Source: a virus
DNA: 54,553 nt
Virus record (IMG/VR): IMGVR_UViG_3300050821_005055
Span: 1-54,553 of that record
Strand: one strand, 5' to 3'
Position numbers and translations under genes: made by a program. Below are positions 22,821 through 31,708 of the stretch, in pieces; positions within the stretch are counted from its first letter, which is position 1; each line of letters starts with the position of its first letter. The notes under the pieces are model-generated. The model worked only from the letters and a program-made list of their open reading frames with translations, was not told the origin of the DNA and searched no databases.

Positions 22821-25205
22821 ATGCGTCGATGGCTTCTAGGGATACTGGCGTTCCTTGCGTTGGGACAGGTTGCTCGGGCTCAATTCACGACCGTTTCAGC
22901 AACCGTGAAAGATCCATCTTCGAACTTGTACGTCAGTTGCCGAGGGAACATAGACTTTGTTCCAAGCCCGACCGCCACTCAGGTTCCTCTACTCAGTGGT
23001 TCGACATTCCAGACCTCGGTTCCGATAGCCTCGTGTGATAGTTTTGCGAATTTCACTGCCGTTCTCGCGGACAATCTAGTTGTAAGTGATGGCCATACCG
23101 GAGCGACGGCAAGTGCTTGGAAGTTTTCCATCTGTTCCTCCGGCACTCCTCCGGTCTGTTTCAATGCAGTACTGACCATCACTGGGGCCACACAGAATAT
23201 CACCGCAGCATTACAGGCGGTATCGGCTCCTCTTCCTGGAAGCGTGGTCACATCGTCAACGAATCTTCAAGGACCTGGTTTCATAGCTGGAACATTCAGC
23301 GGGACGCATACCGAGACTGGCGTTGTCACGTTTTCGAATGCCTCAAGCACCTTCGCGGGGAATGCAGCGACGGCTACAAGCGCGACAACGTCAACGGCAG
23401 CGACGAATGCCACGAACCTTGTGGGACCTGGAACAGCCACGGGGAATTACACCCACAGCGGGACAGAGACGTTCGCACAATTGAATGGCTGTCAGGGCGT
23501 GAATGCCTTGCAGACCTTGCCGCAAGCCATCGCTGCGGTATCAAATCCTGGTTGCATCCTCGTTTCTATCAACTATGCGCTTGCCGCGAGCGCGGTTGTT
23601 CCCTCTGGCGTCACCCTGGGATTTCAGGGCAATGGCGGAATCACAACTACAGGATTCACGCTGACCGTTAATGGACCAATTATCGCTCCGCCAGTACAGA
23701 TATTCTTTGGGACTGGTACGCTTGCACTGGGAGGCTTGGCGAATCCGCTCCATGCTGTCTGGTTCCCAGGGGCGGATATACTCGCTCAGATTGGGAATGC
23801 TTATGCCGCTTCCTCTACGACTTTTGCGACGATCTTGGTAGACCCGCAAAGCACAGGAGCTTGCTGGGTCGCAACTTCCACAGCCAACCTCAACGTCGCT
23901 GGTAAAGCTGCCATCGTTCAAGGCACGGTTCCGCCTATGGTCAGCAGCGCAAACGTCGTAACCGGCTCCTGCATCGACTACACGCCGACAACGGCAACCA
24001 GCGCGTTCGAACTCGATTGGACGCCAACAACAGGCGGCGAGTTCCCGACTGGGGCTGGCATTCGAGACTTGGCGCTAATCAATGGAACCACGTTCACGAA
24101 TGGCGGCTCTGGCAGTTTAGCGACGGGATTCTACATTGGACGCAACAATGCTGGCACGCGCAAGGGTCTTTATTCCAACGTCACGGTCATGGGCTTCGGG
24201 AACAACTTTGTAAAAGCAGACAACAGCGGTCTTGGATGGGGTATCCTGTGGTTCCATGACAGTATTTCCCACGGAAATGTCGGGATTAACTACAGCCTGA
24301 TAACCAGCGCAGGCAGTGAAAACGATACAATCCAAGATTCCAATCTTATTGTCAACGGGACTGGCGTCAAGTTCAACGATAACGGCTTGGGCGGATCACT
24401 TACCATCATTGGTGGGTCAGTTGACGCGAACACGGTCTGCGGCATCAACCTTGGTTCCGGCACTAGCCTGGCAATCCTGAATTCTACAGGTGTCCACTAT
24501 GAAAACAACGGGACAGCAAACGTTCAGTATGTTTGCAGCGGAAGCCTTTCCTCGCAGGTATTTCTAACTGGCGGGGATATTTTGGACGATACGTCGGGCG
24601 GCTCGACGGCACAATCTTTCTTCAGCTTCGGCCACGGCTCGATGATGGGATTTACATTTGCTGCCGGAAGTGGCGGGCGCACATACTCCAGCTTGCCGTT
24701 CAATATTGGTTCTTATGGGCGCGTAGACATCATCAACACAGCTACCACGGCTTTCCCAACTCTTGCATCGCTCGTCAACACCTTTACCACCCGCGTCACG
24801 GAAACGAAGTCGGGAACGACGGGAAGAGACAGCCTCGCTCAACTTTACATCAACAACGCGAACGGCACGCAAACTCTTCTAATTTCCAATGCCGCCCCGA
24901 CGATTGCGGCAGGTGGATGCGGAGGGTCGGCTGCGAGCATCTCGAACAATAATGGCACCGGCGCTTTTTGGATAAACACAGGCACGGCTCCGACAGCGGC
25001 TGGCTGCACCGTCACACTTCCAACGGCCTCGGCCGGCTGGAATTGTTTCGTCACAGACATCACGACCAATTCAACCAGCGTGTTCCTGCAAAAGCAAACT
25101 GGCGGCTCTACAACGACGGCAATCCTTCAGAATTTCAGCGACGTTGCTGTAGCGACCGCACCAACAGCAAATGACATTTACAGGGTGAGCTGCCATGCCG
25201 ATTAA
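22821..25205 (+). CDS. Exported tail fibre or spike 1 (794 aa)
   Basis: The N-terminus MRRWLLGILAFLALGQVARA followed by Q21 is a textbook Sec signal peptide (RR, hydrophobic core, A-R-A cleavage). Residues about 22-140 form a module with the motif AWKFSICSSGTPPVCF, shared with the fibre at 25395. Thr/Ala/Ser/Gly repeats follow, then a right-handed beta-helix-like region (about 330-640, short Asn/Gly-turn repeats such as VMGFGNNFVKADNSG). The C-terminus is a compact beta domain ending NDIYRVSCHAD. It should bind the host surface; why a virion fibre carries an export signal is unclear. Confidence 0.7.
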   Translation: MRRWLLGILAFLALGQVARAQFTTVSATVKDPSSNLYVSCRGNIDFVPSPTATQVPLLSGSTFQTSVPIASCDSFANFTAVLADNLVVSDGHTGATASAWKFSICSSGTPPVCFNAVLTITGATQNITAALQAVSAPLPGSVVTSSTNLQGPGFIAGTFSGTHTETGVVTFSNASSTFAGNAATATSATTSTAATNATNLVGPGTATGNYTHSGTETFAQLNGCQGVNALQTLPQAIAAVSNPGCILVSINYALAASAVVPSGVTLGFQGNGGITTTGFTLTVNGPIIAPPVQIFFGTGTLALGGLANPLHAVWFPGADILAQIGNAYAASSTTFATILVDPQSTGACWVATSTANLNVAGKAAIVQGTVPPMVSSANVVTGSCIDYTPTTATSAFELDWTPTTGGEFPTGAGIRDLALINGTTFTNGGSGSLATGFYIGRNNAGTRKGLYSNVTVMGFGNNFVKADNSGLGWGILWFHDSISHGNVGINYSLITSAGSENDTIQDSNLIVNGTGVKFNDNGLGGSLTIIGGSVDANTVCGINLGSGTSLAILNSTGVHYENNGTANVQYVCSGSLSSQVFLTGGDILDDTSGGSTAQSFFSFGHGSMMGFTFAAGSGGRTYSSLPFNIGSYGRVDIINTATTAFPTLASLVNTFTTRVTETKSGTTGRDSLAQLYINNANGTQTLLISNAAPTIAAGGCGGSAASISNNNGTGAFWINTGTAPTAAGCTVTLPTASAGWNCFVTDITTNSTSVFLQKQTGGSTTTAILQNFSDVAVATAPTANDIYRVSCHAD

Positions 25206-25209
25206 TTGC

Positions 25210-25398
25210 ATGAAACATAAACTACTGATTCTCTTTCTTTTGCTCTTGTCGGCCAGCCGACTATCCGCTCAGACCCAGGTCGGCGGCGGCGGCTCCGGCT
25301 CGGGGTTCCCGGTAACGACACCGGTTACGGTGAATGTCGTGGCGATTGTCACTTTGACTCCCGTTGCCAAGACTTACAACGTAAGGGTGGTGCCATGA
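25210..25398 (+). CDS. Small exported protein (62 aa)
   Basis: From ATG 25210 the first 20 residues (MKHKLLILFLLLLSASRLSA, then Q21) are a Sec signal peptide. The mature part is only about 42 residues, Gly/Val/Thr-rich (GGGGSGSGFPVTTPVTVNVV). An ATG at 25195 would add five residues and overlap the fibre more. It lies between two fibres, so it may be a chaperone, a linker or a periplasmic accessory. Unknown. Confidence 0.6.
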   Translation: MKHKLLILFLLLLSASRLSAQTQVGGGGSGSGFPVTTPVTVNVVAIVTLTPVAKTYNVRVVP

Positions 25399-28148
25399 GA
25401 CGAATATTCTTCTTGATCGCGCTTCTACTCCTCGCAACAGCGGGCGCCAGCGGGCAGAACAGCTATACAACTGTTACTGCGGTCGTAGTCGATAACAGCG
25501 CCGCAGCCACACCATATGCGCTTGGCACATTCAACGTCACGCTGTTGAATACGACAGGACAGCAGGCGACCTTTGGTGGGAGTGCCTCGTTCCAGCAGGT
25601 CTACAGCGGCCAATCTCTATCTGCGACCGGGGCTATGTCTATCGTTCTTCCCTCAACAGCGGTAATGAGTCCTCCGGGATTAGAGTGGAAGTTTTCCATC
25701 TGCGCTAACCCTCAGCAGATCGCAAGCATCTTTCCACTTCCCCCGCTGCCCTGCTTTTCTTTCACGTCTACAGGAACACTTATCAGTGGGGCTTCTGTAG
25801 ATATCTCCGCTCAACTTAAGGCAGTAGCGGCGACGATCCCTCTTGCAGGCGGCTCCGGCGGGGGCATCACGAATCCGATCACAACTGGCGTGACAGTGGG
25901 GACGGGAGGGTCGGTATCGGCTACGGGGACGGGGACGATTACGGCTACAACAGTAGCAGGCTACCAAGGCAAACTTTTCAATGCTACGGACCCGGCGTAT
26001 GGGCTTAGCACCTCTAACACAGCGGCTCAAAACAATACAGCCTTAACTGCTCTGTCTACCGCAGTGAATGCCTACACGCCAGCTAATCCACAGGACCGCC
26101 CAGTTGTGTACATCCCAGGAGGCAATGCTGGGGCCGCAGCGACCTATGCCTATTCAGGTGGCCTTGTTTTTACGCAGGCCATGACGCTTGAATGCGGCCC
26201 CGGCGCGATGCTGAACTATACGGGAAGTGCCCACGCCGCTGATTTTGGCCCTACAGGTCTGACCTTCAGTGGAGGTACAACGAATGCGACCACTGCCCAA
26301 CTCACATCTCAGTACATCGTGAATGGTTGTGGCTGGACTGGCGGAGCGTCCTTCACTCAGGGATTATTTTTCAATCCGATGGTTTTTTCTCCTCAAGTCT
26401 CCTACAACATGTTTTATAATTTCGGTCCTAATGCTTCGGCAACCGCCTACGCCATATACATAAGCATAAACATCTCAGACGTTGCCATCGGGCCGCGCAA
26501 TCAATTTATCAATCTGGACGGTGTGGCCAGAAATGGTGTTCGTGTAGATGACACCAGCGGTTTTAGCGACCAAGCGCATATCTTTCAGAATTCTAGTTAC
26601 AACGGGCTATCAGTATCAGGAGTTTCAGTTAGTAATAACGTACCTACAGGTGTACTATTTTGGGTTTCTGGCAACGGTTCCTTAGTCGATGGAAACGACC
26701 TAGGATTCTGTGCACCTTGCGTCCGCGTAGGTCCTGGCGTTGGGTCAGGCGTAGTCAATGGTACGCGAGTGGTCCATAATTACATGGAGGGACCACAAGG
26801 TACAGCAACCATCCCATTGATTCAATACGGCGACCCTGGTTCTGCGGTATTTGTTGATTCGCCGTTCTTTCTCGGCAATTTCATGTTCACGAATGGCTCA
26901 GCACCATGTTTTGGGCCTTCAAGTGCGACGACGGGCATCTCAAATGCCATGATTGCTAACACTCGGATCTCCGGATGCGCCCTTCCACTCGTTGTTGAAA
27001 ACAATGTGGCAGGACAAATAGGAAATAGCTTTTGGGATGTGATTGGCTGCTCCACTGGTCAGTGCAACCCAAACCAAATCGTAACTGTATCCGGCAACGT
27101 GACGCCTTGGGGCCAGCCTAACTATTCATTATATTTGCCAGACGGCACGACGGCACAAGCTGCTATGGGATTCGCTTCCACCACAGGCGGAGGAACTCCA
27201 GGAGATTTTGGACTAAGGAAGCGGGTAGATACTGCTTCCCCATCACTTGAACTGATTGGTACACCAACTGGGGGTAGCACGGTAGGATTCAGGGTTTCAT
27301 CACAAACAGCAGGCAGCAATTACGTGGAGTTTGGACTGAATGTCCAGCCAGACGCCGGGACATTTCCTGATTCTGGGTTTACGGTTCGACACTATTTGGC
27401 CTCTGTTCTTGCTGAAGATGCGCTCCTCAGCAACGAGAACAATCGCGCCATCACGTTCTACACGACTACTGGGGGGTCCCGAACCAAGAAATTGAGCATT
27501 CTAAATGCAGGCCAATTATCTCACATCGAAAGCGCGGCACCATCCGGGACTGCCGGGAGCACAATACTTTATCCGAATTCAACAGATCACACTTATCACT
27601 ATAATGCCAACAATAACGGCGACAGTGCTTTTACGGGCGCATGGAACTGTACGAATGTAACGCCTGTGACGGTGAGCGCAAACGTCTCGACTGACCAAAA
27701 CTTGATGACTTGCACGGTTCCGGCAGGGACTTTGAATCGTGTCAACCGTACGCTGAAGATTTGGCTGTCAGGCGTGTTTTCAACTCCTGCTGCGTCTACT
27801 GCCGTCATCAACGTCAAAATCAAGTTAGGAGCACTCACGCTTGCCACTTACACAAGCACCGCGCTTGGCGGGGTTGCGGCTACGAATGATCAATTCAACG
27901 TCACAGCATACAACACCGTCCAGACGGCAGGAGCAACTGCGGCTTTCGAAGCGCACGGAGTGATGGTGATTGACTTGGGTGTTGGGAACACGGTCGCCGA
28001 TAGTTCGTTCGCGGACGTGAACACAGCTACGGTGAGCAGTGTGGATACGACGGCTTCTCAGACACTTCAAATCACCATTGGATTCTCGACGGCCAGCGCG
28101 AGCAACACTGCGACACAGCGGCAACTTATCGTGGAAACGGTGAACTAA
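25395..28148 (+). CDS. Exported tail fibre or spike 2, beta-helix type (917 aa)
   Basis: It begins with the signal peptide MRRIFFLIALLLLATAGASG, then Q21. The N-terminal module carries LEWKFSICANPQQ and Cys-rich FPLPPLPCFSF, homologous in layout to the fibre at 22821. From about 190 to 580 it looks like a pectate-lyase-type beta-helix (VVYIPGGNAG entry motif, then stacked turns with NNV/NGV). A C-terminal beta domain follows (about 750-917). Such folds often bind or cut surface polysaccharide, but no catalytic pair is obvious. ATGA overlap with the small gene before it. Confidence 0.7.
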   Translation: MRRIFFLIALLLLATAGASGQNSYTTVTAVVVDNSAAATPYALGTFNVTLLNTTGQQATFGGSASFQQVYSGQSLSATGAMSIVLPSTAVMSPPGLEWKFSICANPQQIASIFPLPPLPCFSFTSTGTLISGASVDISAQLKAVAATIPLAGGSGGGITNPITTGVTVGTGGSVSATGTGTITATTVAGYQGKLFNATDPAYGLSTSNTAAQNNTALTALSTAVNAYTPANPQDRPVVYIPGGNAGAAATYAYSGGLVFTQAMTLECGPGAMLNYTGSAHAADFGPTGLTFSGGTTNATTAQLTSQYIVNGCGWTGGASFTQGLFFNPMVFSPQVSYNMFYNFGPNASATAYAIYISINISDVAIGPRNQFINLDGVARNGVRVDDTSGFSDQAHIFQNSSYNGLSVSGVSVSNNVPTGVLFWVSGNGSLVDGNDLGFCAPCVRVGPGVGSGVVNGTRVVHNYMEGPQGTATIPLIQYGDPGSAVFVDSPFFLGNFMFTNGSAPCFGPSSATTGISNAMIANTRISGCALPLVVENNVAGQIGNSFWDVIGCSTGQCNPNQIVTVSGNVTPWGQPNYSLYLPDGTTAQAAMGFASTTGGGTPGDFGLRKRVDTASPSLELIGTPTGGSTVGFRVSSQTAGSNYVEFGLNVQPDAGTFPDSGFTVRHYLASVLAEDALLSNENNRAITFYTTTGGSRTKKLSILNAGQLSHIESAAPSGTAGSTILYPNSTDHTYHYNANNNGDSAFTGAWNCTNVTPVTVSANVSTDQNLMTCTVPAGTLNRVNRTLKIWLSGVFSTPAASTAVINVKIKLGALTLATYTSTALGGVAATNDQFNVTAYNTVQTAGATAAFEAHGVMVIDLGVGNTVADSSFADVNTATVSSVDTTASQTLQITIGFSTASASNTATQRQLIVETVN

Positions 28149-28291
28149 TGATTTTCTTCCGCAGCAGAGGCCCTTATCGCAAAAGTACACGCGGGGAATT
28201 GTGCTTCGCGGTTTTGTACGTGGGTAGTGTATTTATTCTCGTTTGGTGGCTGCAACATTGGGTGCGCGGAATTTGTATAGGAACAACCTAA
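28148..28291 (+). CDS. Small membrane protein (47 aa)
   Basis: ATG overlaps the fibre stop (TAATG). A basic head (MIFFRSRGPYRKSTRGEL) is followed by a hydrophobic span (FAVLYVGSVFILVWWLQHW). Single-pass with the basic end predicted inside. Unknown role. Confidence 0.5.
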   Translation: MIFFRSRGPYRKSTRGELCFAVLYVGSVFILVWWLQHWVRGICIGTT

Positions 28292-28310
28292 TGAATGTGG
28301 AGGGGATTTC

Positions 28311-28409
28311 ATGGACGCCTTATATTTTCTGGCAGGGATTGGTTTTGGAGTGTTGATTGGTTGGCTCATGTTCAAATATGGGCCGCAGCAACTAGGGGGT
28401 AGGTGGTGA
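28311..28409 (+). CDS. Small membrane protein (32 aa)
   Basis: GGAGGGG precedes ATG 28311. MDALYFLAGIGFGVLIGWLM is one glycine-rich membrane span, followed by FKYGPQQLGGRW. The stop overlaps the next start. The glycine spacing suggests helix packing or self-association. Confidence 0.5.
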   Translation: MDALYFLAGIGFGVLIGWLMFKYGPQQLGGRW

Positions 28410-29143
28410 AACGCTATCTACTTCTCTTCGCTCTTTTCCTCTGCGCTCTTACTAGAACCCCTTCGGCGCAGTCACAGGCACTATCTCTTCCCCGCCAAAA
28501 GCCAGTGACCTGCTCGGCCAACGGATCCCCGCAGACAAGCTGTTACTTTTTGATGCCTCCAAATTCAACGGCCTTCCTGTTTGCGAGGTTTAGCGCTAGC
28601 GGCCAAGTAACTGGCAGTCGTGGCGAAACGTGGACCCGTGACCAATGCGTGACTTTTACGGGGGATTGCGAATTCCATGCTAACTTCGGCAACTTTTGTT
28701 CGCCATCATGCCTAGCTGGAGATACGCTGGCCTTTTCGGGCGACCAATTTACAGACGTAATTATCCTCGTCTACGATGGGACCTGGAACTTTGATGCTGG
28801 CAATTTCGGCACCTACGCGAATCAGAACTCAGTCTTTCCAGACTGCACAAACGGCGGCGACTGCCCTTATGCTTGGACGCTACCCATCGAAACTGAGGCA
28901 GGAGCGCTAATCCATTCTTGGGGTGAAAGTTGCCCGCCCAACAGCGGGGGCGTTATACGGCCCGGTCCGGGCTTTACGCTGGAGGCTCGTTCAACCTGCC
29001 TTTTTGTCGAGGACATGATTGCACCGACAACTGGCGTGTACATAGGCTCCTGGATGGGTCGCAACGCAGACGGCACAGAAAGCGGAGGAGGCCACTGGCT
29101 TGCTGGTGTGGCGGCTTATAAGAGACAAGTGAATCAGCAATGA
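28406..29143 (+). CDS. Exported cysteine-rich protein (245 aa)
   Basis: GTG 28406 is preferred (another GTG lies one codon upstream). The signal peptide MKRYLLLFALFLCALTRTPS ends at A21, followed by Q. The mature part has about a dozen cysteines in close groups (GDCEFHANFGNFCSPSC, PDCTNGGDCPYAW), so disulphide bonds in the periplasm or outside are expected. Beta-rich, possibly lectin-like (GHWLAGVAAYKRQ at the end). No family recognised. Third long member of the exported block. Confidence 0.65.
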   Translation: MKRYLLLFALFLCALTRTPSAQSQALSLPRQKPVTCSANGSPQTSCYFLMPPNSTAFLFARFSASGQVTGSRGETWTRDQCVTFTGDCEFHANFGNFCSPSCLAGDTLAFSGDQFTDVIILVYDGTWNFDAGNFGTYANQNSVFPDCTNGGDCPYAWTLPIETEAGALIHSWGESCPPNSGGVIRPGPGFTLEARSTCLFVEDMIAPTTGVYIGSWMGRNADGTESGGGHWLAGVAAYKRQVNQQ

Positions 29144-29154
29144 AGGAGGACTCC

Positions 29155-29754
29155 ATGAAGAAAATGTTTTTGCTCGGCTTGCTGCTTCTGCCAGCCAGCA
29201 ACTTAGCCCAGACTTCTCTTCTTCAAGCATCCTCTGCCATCTCTCAGACAGCGGTCGTCTCTGTGACCCTGAACAATCAAATCGCCGGAGATGACAACCT
29301 CGTGGCAGTGAGCTTTTGTGAAAGTGCCTGTTCTCTAGACCCTGGGAACGACAAAGTAAGAGTTTCTGATACTCTGGGGAACTACTGCGAATTCCAAGGC
29401 TCCGTCACGAATGCCAATCAGCAATTATCTCTCTGGCGCTGCTCCCATATAAAAGCCGCGGCATCGAACACCGTGCGAGCCTATATATTCTTAGGGCCGA
29501 ACGAGCCTGCCGGCGCGACGATCAATTCTTCCATGTCCGCGTCGGAATGGTCCCCTCTCGGCGCGCGGATTCTAGCGCCACAGCCAGGAGATTTCACCTT
29601 TTCCGTAGCGATCGGAGCCAATGGAGGCCCAAGCACGAACGCTTTGGTGGTAAACCCTTGGAACGGCTTTATCGTCTCGCAGGCTGGCCCAGGGCCTCTT
29701 GTATGGGTATGCCCGGCACCTCTGGCGAGTATGACGGTGGGATTCAGACCATGA
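29155..29754 (+). CDS. Exported beta-sandwich protein (199 aa)
   Basis: Start at ATG 29155 with AAGGAGGA just upstream. Signal peptide MKKMFLLGLLLLPASNLA, then Q19. The mature domain follows the pattern GDDNLVAVSF ... VRVSDTLGNYCEFQG ... LSLWRCSHIKAA ... SASEWSPLG, an adhesin-like beta sandwich often seen in secreted environmental proteins. Two Cys pairs could form disulphides. The stop overlaps the LuxR-type gene (ATGA). Confidence 0.65.
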   Translation: MKKMFLLGLLLLPASNLAQTSLLQASSAISQTAVVSVTLNNQIAGDDNLVAVSFCESACSLDPGNDKVRVSDTLGNYCEFQGSVTNANQQLSLWRCSHIKAAASNTVRAYIFLGPNEPAGATINSSMSASEWSPLGARILAPQPGDFTFSVAIGANGGPSTNALVVNPWNGFIVSQAGPGPLVWVCPAPLASMTVGFRP

Positions 29755-30074
29755 AACGCGTTTCAGTCGAATGCCGCAACGGGCAGTACGCTATCGTGGT
29801 GCGTATCCCGATTGACGTGCAGTTCGAAAAGGGCTGTATCACCATAAAGGAAAGCGACCTGCCGTTCGCCTTGACGAGCCGGGAGAAGCAGGTTCTCACA
29901 GGAATCTGCAATTCGAAATGCAACAAGGAAATCGCTAAGGACTTGAACGTGTCAGACAGAACGGTAAAATTCCATGTGTCGAGCCTCTTGACAAAGGCCC
30001 AAGTGAGCAGCAGGTACGAACTGGCGGAGCGGTATCGGTATAATTCGAAGTCAGGGGATGTGGGGATTCAATGA
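29751..30074 (+). CDS. Orphan LuxR/GerE-type HTH regulator (107 aa)
   Basis: Residues 40-95 read LTSREKQVLTGICNSKCNKE, then IAKDLNVSDRTVKFHVSSLL and a YELAERY end, a full LuxR-family HTH with the conserved N-K-E-I-A and T-V-K-x-H residues. The 38 residues before it are a small beta region, not a receiver or autoinducer domain. The start at 29751 is fixed by the ATGA overlap. It may switch late genes, or act on the host genes that govern surface traits; both are inference. Confidence 0.8.
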   Translation: MKRVSVECRNGQYAIVVRIPIDVQFEKGCITIKESDLPFALTSREKQVLTGICNSKCNKEIAKDLNVSDRTVKFHVSSLLTKAQVSSRYELAERYRYNSKSGDVGIQ

Positions 30075-30520
30075 TCGCACTTATAGACCCAACGGTGCTG
30101 CATGACATCGTGGCTCTGACGAATACGATTCTTCTGTGGCTGACGCCTCTTTTGCTGGCTTGGGTAGTCCGCATTCAAATCAAGAATGGAAAACTGACCC
30201 GGGAGGAAGCGGATGCAGCGAAGATCGCCGCGATTGAAGTAGCTAAAAAGGTGCAAGAAGTAGTGACAGTTGCGGCTGACAGCGCCAAAGAAAATAAGGA
30301 GCAGGGAGAAAAGATTCTCTCCCAAGGACACGACATCCATACGCTCGTAAACAGCCAGACTGGTATCATGCTGACAACTATTTATGAGCAGTCCATCAGG
30401 CTCTACAAACTCACGGGTGATCCTGTTGATGGACAAAAGGTGGACGCAGCTAAAAAGAAACTTTCTGAACATGAGGAAAAACAGCACGTTGTAGATGTCA
30501 GAGAATCGGAAAAGAAATAG
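30071..30520 (+). CDS. Membrane-anchored coiled-coil protein, spanin or lysis candidate (149 aa)
   Basis: One membrane span near the N-terminus (ALTNTILLWLTPLLLAWVV) is followed by a charged helix (residues about 40-100, REEADAAKIAAIEVAKKVQE) and a lysine-rich end. This is the shape of an inner-membrane spanin or envelope tether, and it heads the lysis region. ATGA overlap with the regulator. No outer-membrane partner lipoprotein was found next to it. Confidence 0.5.
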   Translation: MIALIDPTVLHDIVALTNTILLWLTPLLLAWVVRIQIKNGKLTREEADAAKIAAIEVAKKVQEVVTVAADSAKENKEQGEKILSQGHDIHTLVNSQTGIMLTTIYEQSIRLYKLTGDPVDGQKVDAAKKKLSEHEEKQHVVDVRESEKK

Positions 30521-30531
30521 GGAGCCCGTGC

Positions 30532-30711
30532 TTGCAACTGGAAATCATTGTTCTCTCACTAGTCGTGGTCGGCTTGCTGCTCTATCAGGTCATCTATTCC
30601 TCGAAACTCAAGGACATCGAGAAGCGGCGCATCAGCGTCATCGTGATTATTGTGGTGACGCTCTGGCTCGTCAGTCAGATTTTCATGTACTTCGCGAAGG
30701 GGACTTCGTGA
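30532..30711 (+). CDS. Two-span holin candidate (59 aa)
   Basis: TTG 30532 after AGGGAG. MQLEIIVLSLVVVGLLLYQV, a short charged turn (SSKLKDIEKRR) and a second hydrophobic span (ISVIVIIVVTLWLVSQIF) make a classic two-span small holin. A 111-residue frame (30495) overlaps it, but that frame has no hydrophobic pattern and looks like a shadow. It directly precedes the next gene and the endolysin. Confidence 0.6.
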   Translation: MQLEIIVLSLVVVGLLLYQVIYSSKLKDIEKRRISVIVIIVVTLWLVSQIFMYFAKGTS

Positions 30712-30894
30712 ATGCGATGCGAGCGCAACAACTGCGCGTGCGGGAATGCCGAAATTGCCCCGGAGAAGATGTACTACGTCACGCTTGGAGCGCGACAGGT
30801 TCCGGTTCCCTATTGCAAGAAAGCCATTGAGGAGATGGAGAAGGAAAACGCGGCTTATCCGAAACAGAATCAGTGGTACAAGAAGAAGGGGTGA
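30712..30894 (+). CDS. Small cysteine-rich protein (60 aa)
   Basis: MRCERNNCACGNAEI and a later PVPYCKKAIEEM give four cysteines that can bind zinc. The ATG starts immediately after the holin stop. Cytosolic, no signal. Unknown role inside the lysis region. Confidence 0.55.
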   Translation: MRCERNNCACGNAEIAPEKMYYVTLGARQVPVPYCKKAIEEMEKENAAYPKQNQWYKKKG

Positions 30895-30896
30895 GA

Positions 30897-31364
30897 ATGG
30901 ATTCAATCAGTGAGGAAAGACTGGCCCTCGTTCATCCGGAACTCTCGCGTCGTATCCACCAGCTCGCGGATATGGTTTCCTTTCCGTTCCTCGTAACGCA
31001 AGGGCTTCGCACCTTCGCACAACAGGATGCGCTCTACGCGGAAGGGCGCACAGCCCCCGGGAGGATCGTCACCGAGGCTCGTGGCGGCTACTCCATGCAC
31101 AATTTCGGTCTAGCCGTGGATGTCGCTCCCACAGACGGGCTCGGAGGCATCGACTGGAACGGGAAAGACGCCAAGTGGGAGGAGATTCTTGCCAAAGCCT
31201 CTTCCTGTGGGCTAGCGGAAGGCGCTGCGTGGCGAACGTTCCCGGATGAGCCTCACCTATACCCCCAAGAGGTTCCAGCCTCTCCTACGGACGCTATGCG
31301 CGCTCTTTTCGTAGAAAGTGGTTTACAGGCAGTCTGGGATTCCTTTACATTGGTGCCACTATGA
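30897..31364 (+). CDS. Endolysin, M15-type L,D-endopeptidase (155 aa)
   Basis: It cuts the peptide stems of peptidoglycan to release progeny. FLVTQGLRTFAQQDALYAEG (31-50) and YSMHNFGLAVDVAP (65-78) contain the family S-x-H-x-x-G-x-A-x-D signature. H68, D75 and H120 (in FPDEPHLY) are the expected zinc ligands. ATG 30897 is chosen over upstream frames because AAGAAGGGG lies just before it. No signal peptide, so it needs a holin. Length matches single-domain phage enzymes of this class. Confidence 0.9.
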   Translation: MDSISEERLALVHPELSRRIHQLADMVSFPFLVTQGLRTFAQQDALYAEGRTAPGRIVTEARGGYSMHNFGLAVDVAPTDGLGGIDWNGKDAKWEEILAKASSCGLAEGAAWRTFPDEPHLYPQEVPASPTDAMRALFVESGLQAVWDSFTLVPL

Positions 31365-31669
31365 GCCTCTCAAGTATCTGGGCCTACATCGCAGCGCATC
31401 CCAAAACATCTACAGCAGTCGCCTTCTACATCTGGAGCGCAGCGATTGGCTCTCTGCCGGCGCCGGACATCCACTCAGGGAAGTTCTATCAATTCATATT
31501 CTCTTTTTTGAACACGCTTGGAGCCAATCTTTCTCGAGCGTTCAGCCCAAGACTCCCAATCGCTATGGCACAAGCGCAAGGCGTCAGTGTCGCCCAGGAC
31601 CGGGATGCGCGCGGCTTGCCTGCGGTGACGAAGCCTCCCGCTCCTGTTGCTCCACCAAATGTGCGGTAA
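31361..31669 (+). CDS. Small membrane-associated protein of the lysis region (102 aa)
   Basis: AYIAAHPKTSTAVAFYIWSA and PAPDIHSGKFYQFIFSFLNT form two moderately hydrophobic helices, then a Pro/Ala-rich tail ends PPAPVAPPNVR. Genes of this layout recur next to phage endolysins; their job is not firmly known. ATGA overlap with the endolysin. Confidence 0.55.
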   Translation: MSLSSIWAYIAAHPKTSTAVAFYIWSAAIGSLPAPDIHSGKFYQFIFSFLNTLGANLSRAFSPRLPIAMAQAQGVSVAQDRDARGLPAVTKPPAPVAPPNVR

Positions 31670-31708
31670 GCGACAGACGTGGCGAGGCGAGAAAGGTAGG
31701 ATGAATCT

